From NCBI GenBank assembly GCA_003243455.1, contig QFQS01000002.1, positions 186,001 to 250,000 on the forward strand: a stretch of DNA of 64,000 nt, in the 5' to 3' direction. A program made the translations under genes and the position numbers. The notes beneath the pieces are model-generated. The model saw only the letters and a program-made list of their open reading frames with translations. It searched no databases and had not been told where the DNA came from. The DNA is from Cereibacter sphaeroides. GTDB lineage: Bacteria > Pseudomonadota > Alphaproteobacteria > Rhodobacterales > Rhodobacteraceae. Numbering within the stretch: the first letter of the stretch is position 1; the number at the start of each line of letters is the position of its first letter. Positions 53,063 to 60,570 of this stretch are shown piece by piece.

Positions 53063-54529
53063 ATGCATGCTTCCCCCGAACCCGGCTTCTTCACAGCCTT
53101 TGCATCTGATCTCGGCGGGGCGGATAGAATAGCGCGGCTGCGAGAGGGGCTTATCGGCGAAGGCGCAAAAATTGCCGGGCCCTTCGGTGAGAAGAAGCTC
53201 GTCTATGCCGACTACGTCGCCTCGGGCCGCGCGCTTTTGCAGGTCGAGCGGTTCATGCTGGAACAGGTTCTGCCCTTTTATGCCAACAGCCACACCGAAG
53301 CGTCCTATTGCGGCGAGCGGATGACCCGTATGCGCCGGGAGGCACGGGCAATCATCGCCCGGTCCTGCGGCGCAGAGGATGAGCGTTTTGCCACGATCTT
53401 CACCGGCTCGGGCGCCACGTCCGGGCTGAACCGGCTGATTGGCCTTTTCGGCGTCGCGCAGGCGGCGGCGGGTCCGGGGGCCGTTGTCTTTGTCGGGCCA
53501 TATGAACACCACTCCAACATCCTGCCCTGGCGCGAAAGCGGCGCCGAGGTGATCGAGATTGCCGAGGCAGCGGCAGGCGGCCCCGATCTCGCCATGCTGG
53601 AACGCGCCCTTGCCTCCGCTCCGGCCGCGGCGCTGAAGATCGGCGCCTTTTCGGCTGCCTCGAATGTTACCGGCATCCTGACCGAACCGGATACGGTAAC
53701 ACGCCTGCTGAAGGCGCATGGGGCGCTTTCGGTCTGGGACTATGCCGGTGGTGGACCCTATCTTCCCATCGACATGCGGGCAGGGACGGACGCCGAAAAG
53801 GATGCGGTGGTAATCTCGCCGCACAAGTTCATCGGCGGTCCGGGCGCCTCGGGTGTGCTGGTCCTTCGCCGTGCCGCCGCCTCCCGTGCCACGCCAACCC
53901 TGCCCGGCGGCGGCACGGTGCGCTTCGTCTCGCCCTGGACCCACGATTATTCCACCGACGTAACCGTGCGCGAAGAAGCCGGAACGCCCAACGTGACCGG
54001 TGACATCCGCGCGGGTCTGGCCTTCCTGGTCAAGCAGGCGATCGGACAGGCGTTCATGGACCAGCGCCACGAGGAATTACGCCAGCGTGCGCTCCGTGTC
54101 TGGGCTGCCAATCCGAACATTGAAGTCCTTGGCAACCCGGCGGCCAACCGTCGCCTGCCGATCTTTTCCCTGCGAATCCGCGATCCGCGCCAGGGAGGTC
54201 ATGTCCACCAGCAATTGTTCACCCGCATGCTGTCAGACTGTCATGGTGTGCAGGCGCGCGGCGGCTGTGCCTGCGCCGGACCCTATGCGCATCGTCTGCT
54301 CGGAATCGACGAGGCGCAATCGGCGCGACTGCGCTCCGCAATCCTTTCCGGGGAAGAGATGGAGAAACCAGGCTGGACACGGCTGAACCTCAGCGCACTG
54401 GCCGATGATGCAAAGGCCGATCTGATTATCGCGGCGGTCGATACTCTGGCGCGCAAACCCTATCCGATGATCGAAAGCTACAGCTGTGATCGCACGACCG
54501 CGCGTTTCAGACCTGCCCGTGCGGCCTGA
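53063..54529 (+). CDS. Class V aminotransferase-fold PLP enzyme (cysteine desulfurase-like)
   Basis: 488 residues. VYADYVASGRALLQVERFML, FYANSHTEASYCGERMTRMR and TIFTGSGATSGLNRLIGLFG open the fold; VWDYAGGGPYLPIDMRAG supplies the PLP-ring Asp, and VVISPHKFIGGPGASGVLVL the Schiff-base Lys. ARGGCACAGPYAHRLLGI corresponds to the catalytic Cys loop of SufS/IscS relatives. It is longer than SufS (about 410), with a C-terminal extension, so the substrate may differ (cysteine, selenocysteine or kynurenine-like). Regulation by the divergent Lrp is likely. Confidence 0.85.
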   Translation: MHASPEPGFFTAFASDLGGADRIARLREGLIGEGAKIAGPFGEKKLVYADYVASGRALLQVERFMLEQVLPFYANSHTEASYCGERMTRMRREARAIIARSCGAEDERFATIFTGSGATSGLNRLIGLFGVAQAAAGPGAVVFVGPYEHHSNILPWRESGAEVIEIAEAAAGGPDLAMLERALASAPAAALKIGAFSAASNVTGILTEPDTVTRLLKAHGALSVWDYAGGGPYLPIDMRAGTDAEKDAVVISPHKFIGGPGASGVLVLRRAAASRATPTLPGGGTVRFVSPWTHDYSTDVTVREEAGTPNVTGDIRAGLAFLVKQAIGQAFMDQRHEELRQRALRVWAANPNIEVLGNPAANRRLPIFSLRIRDPRQGGHVHQQLFTRMLSDCHGVQARGGCACAGPYAHRLLGIDEAQSARLRSAILSGEEMEKPGWTRLNLSALADDAKADLIIAAVDTLARKPYPMIESYSCDRTTARFRPARAA

Positions 54530-54564
54530 AACGCATCTCGGAACGAAGATGTCGCATTTCGTGG

Positions 54565-54928
54565 GGCAGCAGCCTCGACCGGCACTTTCGCAATGGTGAT
54601 GTTTACCGGATCGGCGGGATGGCCGTCTTTGTCATGCATAGGCCCCGCCATACGCCTGCCTGCATGACGCATGCCGCGAGTGATGCGGCACTCTGTTCAT
54701 GACTACGGCCCGAACGGTCGGGAAATTCGTTGGGAAACAACCGTGGCGGAACAGGACAGCCAGAACATCCGCGTCCATTCGGGCGTCACCGAAGACCATT
54801 TCGTGGCGATCCGGGAAGCAAGGAAGGCCACGCTTGCCATGCCAGGGCGCAGTCCCCCGTCATCGCAGGCGAACGTCCGCGCCTGCGGTCTTCCCGAATT
54901 GGACGAAGCCTTGCGAAGTTTCAGCTAG
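54565..54928 (+). pseudogene. Persulfide dioxygenase-like metallo-beta-lactamase fold remnant
   Basis: Two pieces in different frames. The first (54565 to about 54690) reads GSSLDRHFRNGDVYRIGGMA and MHRPRHTPACMTHAASDAAL, like the HTPGHTPACxT metal region of Blh/ETHE1-type proteins. The second (from 54671 frame) reads HDYGPNGREIRWETTVAEQ, then VTEDHFVAIREARKATLAMP and ANVRACGLPE, the C-terminal end of the same family. The stretch between (about 60 residues with the GD-TLF motif) and the N-terminal half are missing. The second stop overlaps the convergent ptsN end. Confidence 0.65.
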
Positions 54929-55389
54929 GCCGCCTGGCTGGCCCGGCCTTCGGTCAGGATCGCGTGCAGCTTGGCTGGATCGGTGTTGGCGCGCAGCTTG
55001 GCGCAAACCGCCGGGTCGCGCATGGTGCGGCTGACGAGCGCCAGCGCCTTCAGGTGATCGACGCCCGAATCCTTGGGCGCGAACAGCGCAAAGACCAGAT
55101 CGACCGGCTGCCGGTCGACCGAATCGAAATCCAGCGGTTTCTCAAGGCGCAAGAAGATCCCAACGATCCCCGTCAGGTCTTCCAGGCGCGCATGCGGCAG
55201 GGCGATGCCGTGGCCAACGCCGGTCGGGCCCAGGCTTTCGCGTTCCTGCAGCCCGTCGACGGCGGCAGCGGCGCTAAGCCCATAGGCCTGCGCCGCGACT
55301 TCACCCAGTTCCTGAAACAGGCGTTTCTTGCTGGTCAGATGGCCGACAACCTTTACGGCGCCGGGTTTCAGCAGCTTCGAGAGTTCCAT
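54925..55389 (-). CDS. ptsN: PTS IIA-like nitrogen regulatory protein PtsN
   Basis: 154 residues: KLLKPGAVKVVGHLTSKKRL, LQERESLGPTGVGHGIALPH with the phosphorylatable His, and KPLDFDSVDRQPVDLVFALF, the EIIA-Ntr pattern. It receives phosphate from NPr in the nitrogen PTS and influences K+ and nitrogen metabolism. It follows hpf at 30 bp, the normal order, although rpoN is absent from this cluster. Confidence 0.93.
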   Translation of the reverse strand: MELSKLLKPGAVKVVGHLTSKKRLFQELGEVAAQAYGLSAAAAVDGLQERESLGPTGVGHGIALPHARLEDLTGIVGIFLRLEKPLDFDSVDRQPVDLVFALFAPKDSGVDHLKALALVSRTMRDPAVCAKLRANTDPAKLHAILTEGRASQAA

Positions 55390-55419
55390 GGACAGATCGA
55401 TTCCTGCACCCCAAGGGCA

Positions 55420-55995
55420 CTATTTGCTGTTGCGCGGGTCAATCCAACCGATGTTCCCGTCATCTCTTCTATAGACGACATTGACCCCGCCGTGACCTTC
55501 GTTGCGGAACACGAGCATGCGTTGACCAGCAAGCTCCAGCTGCATCACGGCCTCGCCGACGGTGATCGAAGGAATCTTCGTCTCCATCTCGGCGATCACG
55601 ACGGGCTGGAGCGTATCGGACTCGGCATCCTCGGGCTCCTCGGATGACGCGAGGATATAGGAGGACCCGGCGTCGAATTCAACAGGTGCCGTGCGGTCAC
55701 GATGATGGCCACGCAGCCTGCGCTTGTAACGGCGCAACTGTTTGTCCATTTTTTCGCGGCAGGCCTCGAAGGCGGCATAGATTTCGGTCGCATGACCCTT
55801 GGCCTGCGCGGTCAGTCCGGTTGACAGATGGATGACGCCTTCGCAGTTGAACTCGTAGGCTTCCTTGGAAAAAATGACGATGCAATCGGTCGGGCGCTGG
55901 GCGTATTTCTCGACCACCTCGCCCATCTCGGCCTTCACATGCGTCTGAAGCGCCTCGCCGATGTCGATATGTTTTCCGCTGATCTGGTACCGCAT
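55420..55995 (-). CDS. hpf: Ribosome hibernation promoting factor, long form
   Basis: 191 residues from ATG 55995, with AGGAGGGG upstream. N-terminal domain RYQISGKHIDIGEALQTHVK and DCIVIFSKEAYEFNCEGVIH, then a linker, then the dimerising C-terminal domain (EAVMQLELAGQRMLVFRNEG, VNVVYRRDDGNIGWIDPR). The C-terminal domain marks the long HPF that makes 100S ribosome dimers in stationary phase. A 234-bp gap separates it from lptB, where rpoN sits in many other proteobacteria. Confidence 0.93.
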   Translation of the reverse strand: MRYQISGKHIDIGEALQTHVKAEMGEVVEKYAQRPTDCIVIFSKEAYEFNCEGVIHLSTGLTAQAKGHATEIYAAFEACREKMDKQLRRYKRRLRGHHRDRTAPVEFDAGSSYILASSEEPEDAESDTLQPVVIAEMETKIPSITVGEAVMQLELAGQRMLVFRNEGHGGVNVVYRRDDGNIGWIDPRNSK

Positions 55996-56229
55996 GACCC
56001 CTCCTTCAGGTAGACGGACAAGGGCTTCCGACAACGAACGGATGCCCCTTCTTCGAATCGTTTCTCCGGGCCGCTCTGGGCGTCAGACCAAAAACGCGCA
56101 GGGCGAGCGGCCGGTTTCGGAACGTCGGGTCGGTGGCGGGTTGCGCACGCATCACAGGTATTTGGCGGCAGGTTGGGCTGGGTTGTCAACAGCTTCGTCA
56201 TGATGGCGTCATGTTGTCGCCAACACCGA
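55996..56229. other. Intergenic region between hpf and lptB without a gene
   Basis: I see no coding signal in these 234 bp. Apart from the hpf ribosome-binding site near 55996-56005 it holds only short direct repeats such as GTCATG near 56200-56214. A promoter for hpf is likely somewhere here, but no convincing -35/-10 pair was found. Confidence 0.5.
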
Positions 56230-56985
56230 TCAGCTGATGCGGAAATCGCGCCCCAGGTAGACGCGGCGCACGTTTTCGTCGCGCACGACCTCATCGGCCG
56301 TGCCGTCCATCAGAACCGTGCCGTCATGCAGGATATAGGCCCGGTCCACGATCTCGAGCGTCTCGCGCACATTGTGGTCGGTGATCAGAACGCCGATCCC
56401 GCGCTGCTTAAGGTCATGGACCAACTGGCGGATTTCCCCTACCGCGATCGGGTCCACCCCGGCAAAGGGTTCGTCCAGCAGCAGGTATTTCGGATCGGCG
56501 GCCAGACAGCGCGCAATCTCGACCCTGCGCCGCTCGCCGCCCGACAGCGCCAGCGCGGGCGCGCGGCGGATATGGGTGATCGAGAAATCCGACAAAAGCT
56601 CTTCCAGCCGCTCGCGCCGTTTGTGACGGTCGCCCTGGCTGATCTCCAGCACGGCAAGGATGTTGTCCTCGACCGACAGGCCGCGAAAGATCGAGACCTC
56701 TTGCGGCAGATAGCCGATTCCCAGCCGCGCGCGGCGGTACATCGGCAACAAGGTCACATCGCGCCCGTCGATGGTCACCGACCCGCCCTCGGGCGTCACC
56801 AGACCGGCGATGGCGTAAAAGCAGGTGGTCTTGCCCGAACCGTTCGGCCCAAGCAGCGCCACCACCTCGCCCCGCATCAGGTCAAGGCTCATGTCCCGGA
56901 TCACCGGGCGGCGCTTGTAACTTTTGCGCAGGTGCCGGACGCGCAGGCCCGCGTCGCCGTCGGTCAGCGTGAAATCGCTGCTCAT
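56230..56985 (-). CDS. lptB: LPS export ABC transporter ATP-binding protein LptB
   Basis: 251 residues: Walker A ALLGPNGSGKTTCFYAIAGL, Q-loop GIGYLPQEVSIFRGLSVEDN, signature LALSGGERRRVEIARCLA, Walker B YLLLDEPFAGVDPIAVGEI and switch His in LITDHNVRETLEI. It powers LptFG-driven transport of lipopolysaccharide. Its start overlaps the lptA stop. Confidence 0.96.
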   Translation of the reverse strand: MSSDFTLTDGDAGLRVRHLRKSYKRRPVIRDMSLDLMRGEVVALLGPNGSGKTTCFYAIAGLVTPEGGSVTIDGRDVTLLPMYRRARLGIGYLPQEVSIFRGLSVEDNILAVLEISQGDRHKRRERLEELLSDFSITHIRRAPALALSGGERRRVEIARCLAADPKYLLLDEPFAGVDPIAVGEIRQLVHDLKQRGIGVLITDHNVRETLEIVDRAYILHDGTVLMDGTADEVVRDENVRRVYLGRDFRIS

Positions 56986-57509
56986 TGGCCCGCCGTGGCG
57001 GGAACGAACACGGTCTGCACCCGTCCCTCCATCACACCGGTTCCGGTATTCAGGTCAACGGTCAGCTTCTTGCCCGAGATGGCGCTGCTGCCCTGGGTCA
57101 GCAATACATCGCCCGTCATCACCACGCCGCCCGTGTCGATCGTATAGACCGCTTCCTGTCCCTCCGCCGCCTCGCCGCCGTTGGTCAGCGTCACGCCGCC
57201 CGTGGCGTGCATGCGCGAGATCTTCTTGCCATCCTCGGCGTAAAACACCTGAACCCGCTCTGCCGTCATGCGCATTTCGCCCTGCACCACCAGAACGGCA
57301 CCCGTAAAGATCGCGGTTCCGTCGGCCTGATTGACGTTCAGCTGGTCCGAGGTGACCTCGACCGGCAAGGTCGGATCGCCCTTCATGCTGCCAAAGGCCA
57401 CCTGCGCGCCCTGCGCCTGCGCAAGAACGGCAAGCGGCGTCAGGGCAAGGGTGCATCCAAAAGCCAGAATGCTGAAAATACGCGGCATGCGTCGCCTCGG
57501 CAAAATCAT
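56982..57509 (-). CDS. lptA: Lipopolysaccharide transport periplasmic protein LptA
   Basis: 175 residues with a signal peptide (RIFSILAFGCTLALTPLAVL, cut near LAQ). The OstA/LptA beta-jellyroll carries LPVEVTSDQLNVNQADGTAI, FTGAVLVVQGEMRMTAERVQ and the repeated GNV-like turns (GVVMTGDVLLTQGSSAISGK). It forms the periplasmic bridge for lipopolysaccharide. Overlaps of 4 bp on both sides join it to lptB and lptC. Confidence 0.93.
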   Translation of the reverse strand: MILPRRRMPRIFSILAFGCTLALTPLAVLAQAQGAQVAFGSMKGDPTLPVEVTSDQLNVNQADGTAIFTGAVLVVQGEMRMTAERVQVFYAEDGKKISRMHATGGVTLTNGGEAAEGQEAVYTIDTGGVVMTGDVLLTQGSSAISGKKLTVDLNTGTGVMEGRVQTVFVPATAGQ

Positions 57510-58120
57510 TTCTCCGGCGTGTATACCAGCCGGACTCGGCCATTGAAAACCAGAAGATACTGGCCCGGTGCATCCGGGTCGGCGCGCAGTTGCATCGCGT
57601 CCGAGGTGATGTGCCCCATCGGCGCATCGGTATCGACCGGCCCGGTCGCATCAAGGTCGCTGGCGTTCAGCGATCCCGTCACGAAAGGCGCGGTAAAGAC
57701 ATAACCGGCAGAATTCGTGACCTTTACATCGCCGGTCATCTGATAGGTTCCGGCAGTGCTGTCGATCTGGCCCGTGGCCGATTCAACATCCGTCGTGCCG
57801 CCATCGGGCGTCACCATCCGCGCCTTCAGTTGCGTGGCGCTGCCGCTGCCGGGGCGCTGCAGGTCGGGGCGCATGTCCTCGGCGTCCAATGTTACCAGCG
57901 CGCCGTCGTCCGTCACGCCTGAAAAACGTGGCGCGGTCAGGCGCGGCTCGCGCGCGCGGTCGGCGACATCGACATCGGTATAGGGCAGGGCCGTCGTCGG
58001 GTCGATGCTGCGGGACACCAGAAAGATCGACGACAGCATGGCCAGCGCGACAAGCGGCAGGATCACCTTCAGCCAGGAAACCCACCGCGACCAGCTGTTG
58101 TCGACCTGCGCCATGATCAC
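57506..58120 (-). CDS. lptC: LPS export ABC transporter periplasmic protein LptC
   Basis: 204 residues. A single N-terminal membrane helix (WLKVILPLVALAMLSSIFLV) is followed by the LptC beta-jellyroll (LTAPRFSGVTDDGALVTLDA, TAGTYQMTGDVKVTNSAGYV, FNGRVRLVYTPEK). It connects LptB2FG to LptA. The start is either GTG 58120, overlapping the kdsD stop, or ATG 58114. Confidence 0.88.
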   Translation of the reverse strand: MIMAQVDNSWSRWVSWLKVILPLVALAMLSSIFLVSRSIDPTTALPYTDVDVADRAREPRLTAPRFSGVTDDGALVTLDAEDMRPDLQRPGSGSATQLKARMVTPDGGTTDVESATGQIDSTAGTYQMTGDVKVTNSAGYVFTAPFVTGSLNASDLDATGPVDTDAPMGHITSDAMQLRADPDAPGQYLLVFNGRVRLVYTPEK

Positions 58121-59091
58121 GCCACGCCCGCCCGCAGGCAGTCATGGATGTGCAAAATCCCGATCGCTTGCCGGCTGCCTTCGGGATCGACGACGAAAAG
58201 GCAGGTGATCTTGCGCTCGTTCATGACTGCCACGGCCCTTTCCGCCAGCGCCTCCGGCCCGATGGTGCGCGGGTTCTGCGTCATGACCTGATCGGCGGTC
58301 AGCGCCAGAAGCCCGTCCATGTGCCGACGCAGGTCGCCGTCGGTGATGATACCCACCAGATAGTCATTGTCATCGGTCACGCCAACCACGCCGAACCCCT
58401 TGCGGCTGATGGCAAGCAGCGCCTCGCTCATCTCAGCGCCGGTGCGGACCAAAGGCATGTCGATGTGCATCAGGTCGCGCACCAGCGACAGCTTGGCGCC
58501 AAGGCTGCCACCGGGGTGGAACACCCGGAACTGTTCCGGCGTGAACTGCCGATGCTCCATCAGCACGATCGCCAGCGCATCGCCAATCGCCAGGGTCATC
58601 GTCGTCGAGGTGGTCGGCACCACCCCCGTCTCGCAGGCCTCGGGCGCAGGTGGTAACAGGATCGCCGCGTCAGACTGCCGTAACAGGGTCGAATCCGCCC
58701 GGCTGGCGATCCCGATCAGCGGGATGCTGAAGCGGCGCGTATGGGCCACGATATCGGCCAGTTCCGGGGTTTCACCCGAATTGGATAGCACGAGCACAAC
58801 ATCGTCCCGCGTCACCATGCCCAGGTCGCCATGGCTCGCCTCGGCCGGATGCACGAACTGCGCGGGCGTGCCCGTCGAGGCAAAGGTCGCCGCGATCTTG
58901 CGGGCGATATGGCCCGACTTGCCCATGCCAGAGACGATCACCCGCCCCCGTGCCGCCAGAAGAATGTCGGCGGCCCGCGCAAACCCCTCGCCCAGACCGC
59001 CGGACAGCATGGTCAGCGCCTCGGCCTCGCGGCTGATCACCCGGCGCGCAACGGCAAGGACGGCGGTCGGATCAGTGGTGGAAGATGTCAT
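58117..59091 (-). CDS. kdsD: Arabinose-5-phosphate isomerase KdsD
   Basis: 324 residues. The SIS domain has IVSGMGKSGHIARKIAATFA, TPAQFVHPAEASHGDLGMVT and VVLVLSNSGETPELADIV; two CBS domains (MHIDMPLVRTGAEMSEALLA, VGVTDDNDYLVGIITDGDLR; ALTADQVMTQNPRTIGPEAL) follow. It makes arabinose 5-phosphate for KDO. It overlaps the RNase D-type gene by 20 bp and lptC by 4 bp, tying KDO synthesis to lipopolysaccharide transport. Confidence 0.95.
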   Translation of the reverse strand: MTSSTTDPTAVLAVARRVISREAEALTMLSGGLGEGFARAADILLAARGRVIVSGMGKSGHIARKIAATFASTGTPAQFVHPAEASHGDLGMVTRDDVVLVLSNSGETPELADIVAHTRRFSIPLIGIASRADSTLLRQSDAAILLPPAPEACETGVVPTTSTTMTLAIGDALAIVLMEHRQFTPEQFRVFHPGGSLGAKLSLVRDLMHIDMPLVRTGAEMSEALLAISRKGFGVVGVTDDNDYLVGIITDGDLRRHMDGLLALTADQVMTQNPRTIGPEALAERAVAVMNERKITCLFVVDPEGSRQAIGILHIHDCLRAGVA

Positions 59092-59686
59092 TCGGCTCGT
59101 CCCAGCCCATCAGGTCCAGTTCGGCCCGCGTCGGCAGGAAGTCGAAACACCGCTGTGCAAGCTCCAGCCGCCCCTCGCGGATCAGCCGCAACTCCAGCTC
59201 GGCCTTCAGCCGGTGCAGATACAGCACGTCCGATGCGGCATATTCCTTCTGCGCTTCGCTCAGCTCGCCCGATCCCCAGTCCGAAGTCTGCTGCTGCTTG
59301 GACACATCCACGCCCACCAGTTCCTGCAAAAGGTATTTCAGCCCGTGGCGGTCGGTGAAGGTGCGGATCAGGCGCGAGGCGATCTTGGTGCACCACACGG
59401 GCGCGGTCACGACACCGAAGGCGTTCTTCATCGCCGCAATGTCGAACCGCCCGAAATGGAACAGCTTCAGCACCGCCGGGTCGGTCAAAAGCCGCTCCAG
59501 GTTCGGCGCCGATTTCTGGCCAAGGTCGATCTGCACCAGATGCGCATCGCCATCGCCGGACGAAAGCTGCACCACGCACAGCCGGTCGCGCCGGGGGTCC
59601 AGCCCCATGGTTTCGGTGTCGATGGCGACGACCGGCCCAAGGTCCAGTCCATACGGCAAGTCGTTGCGATAGTGGTGGATCGTCAC
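59072..59686 (-). CDS. rnd: RNase D-like 3'-5' exonuclease
   Basis: 204 residues from GTG 59686, preceded by GAAGGA; upstream frame is not protein-like. The DEDDy exonuclease motifs are complete: Exo I GPVVAIDTETMGLDPRRDR, Exo II KLFHFGRFDIAAMKNAFGV, Exo III EYAASDVLYLHRLKAELE. The HRDC domains of full RNase D are missing, as is common for the short alphaproteobacterial form. It heads the kdsD-lpt operon. Confidence 0.88.
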   Translation of the reverse strand: MTIHHYRNDLPYGLDLGPVVAIDTETMGLDPRRDRLCVVQLSSGDGDAHLVQIDLGQKSAPNLERLLTDPAVLKLFHFGRFDIAAMKNAFGVVTAPVWCTKIASRLIRTFTDRHGLKYLLQELVGVDVSKQQQTSDWGSGELSEAQKEYAASDVLYLHRLKAELELRLIREGRLELAQRCFDFLPTRAELDLMGWDEPNDIFHH

Positions 59687-59891
59687 GGGTCTGTCCTTCG
59701 GGTGAGAGGCACGGAACCTATGGCGAAACCCCGCTTCGCACAAGGTCGCCGCATTCGGGATCAGCCCCGTCCTCCGTTCATGGAATCGGCCACAGAAGAA
59801 TATGGGTGGCGGATGCACATGCTTATCCTGGCCTTGATGCCTTCAGGCCGTGCCAGACCCGGTAAGAGGTGAAAAGGTCACGATGTCTCTT

Positions 59892-60503
59892 TCACCCTTG
59901 TCGGGCCAGCCGCGCAGCCAACCCATCCAGCAGCATTTCAAGACCGAAGCGGAACCTGCTTTCGCTGCTTGATGCGCCATATGCCCCGGCTGCGGCAGAC
60001 AGCAACGGAAACTCTCCGGCATCCATGCCGTCCAGCCTTGGTGGCCTTGCCTGTTCCGCCTGCTCCTCCAGCGCCGCGCCGACGACATAGCGCGACAGCG
60101 CCACCAGCGTGTTCAACGCATCCTGTCCGCTCAACCCCGCCTCCGTCAGGACCGCAAGCTGCGCCTCGGCCACGGCCAGGTCCGGCGCTTCGGCATGCGA
60201 CCCGGCATGAACCCTCGCCCCATCCCGCACACTCAGCAGCGCCGTGCGAAAGCTGACCGCATTGGCCTTCAGGAACGTCCTCCAGTCCTCTCCGGGCAAA
60301 GGAACGCGCCGGTGATGTGCCCGCCGCAATAATTCGGCGTTCATCGCATCCAGCAGCGCCTGCTTGTCGCGGAAATGCCAGTACAGGGCCGGTTGCTGCA
60401 CCCCGATCCGCAAAGCCAGCTTGCGCGTGCTCAACTCGTCAAGGCCCGCCTCGTTCAAAAGCGCCAGTGCCTCGCTTACCGCCTGCTGCCGGTCGACCTT
60501 CAT
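59892..60503 (-). CDS. TetR family regulator with TetR-class C-terminal domain
   Basis: 203 residues from ATG 60503, with GAGG 7 bp upstream. The N-terminal HTH reads VSEALALLNEAGLDELSTRK, LALRIGVQQPALYWHFRDKQ, very close to the classical TetR DNA-binding domain (A-L-x-L-L-x-E-x-G-L-E-x-L-T-T-R-K-L-A). The rest matches the TetR_C effector domain (FGLEMLLDGLAARLA at the end, compare FGLE..I.GLE). Residues that bind tetracycline in TetR cannot be confirmed by eye. It is divergent from an alpha/beta hydrolase, with two tetO-like palindromes between. Confidence 0.9.
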   Translation of the reverse strand: MKVDRQQAVSEALALLNEAGLDELSTRKLALRIGVQQPALYWHFRDKQALLDAMNAELLRRAHHRRVPLPGEDWRTFLKANAVSFRTALLSVRDGARVHAGSHAEAPDLAVAEAQLAVLTEAGLSGQDALNTLVALSRYVVGAALEEQAEQARPPRLDGMDAGEFPLLSAAAGAYGASSSESRFRFGLEMLLDGLAARLARQG

Positions 60504-60532
60504 CCGATACCTCATTTGCAACGCATCTTGAC

Positions 60533-60567
60533 TTATCATCGATAAAGAAATTTATCACTGATAAATT
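60533..60567. promoter_or_regulatory. Twin tetO-like operators
   Basis: TTATCATCGATAA (60533-60545) is a perfect 13-bp palindrome and AATTTATCA-C-TGATAAATT (60549-60567) a perfect 19-bp one; their centres are 19 bp apart. Both share the TATCA-N-TGATA core of tetO (first copy with TCG instead of NTG at the centre). They fill the gap between the divergent TetR gene and hydrolase gene; the second ends only 3 bp before the hydrolase ATG. Confidence 0.8.
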
Positions 60568-60570
60568 ACG

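Noticed and set aside
54478..54672. A 64-codon minus-strand frame containing HDKDGHPADPVNITIAKVP.
   Set aside because: It lies antisense to the better-supported metallo-beta-lactamase-fold remnant, has no SD and would overlap the PLP gene end.
56045..56075. A TTCGAATC string resembling a tRNA T-loop between lptB and hpf.
   Set aside because: No acceptor, D- or anticodon stem can be built around it. No tRNA was found anywhere in the window.
59868..59896. GGTGAAA/TTTCACC inverted repeat at the end of the TetR gene.
   Set aside because: Arms are only 7 bp with a 15-nt loop and overlap the stop codon; too weak to call a terminator.
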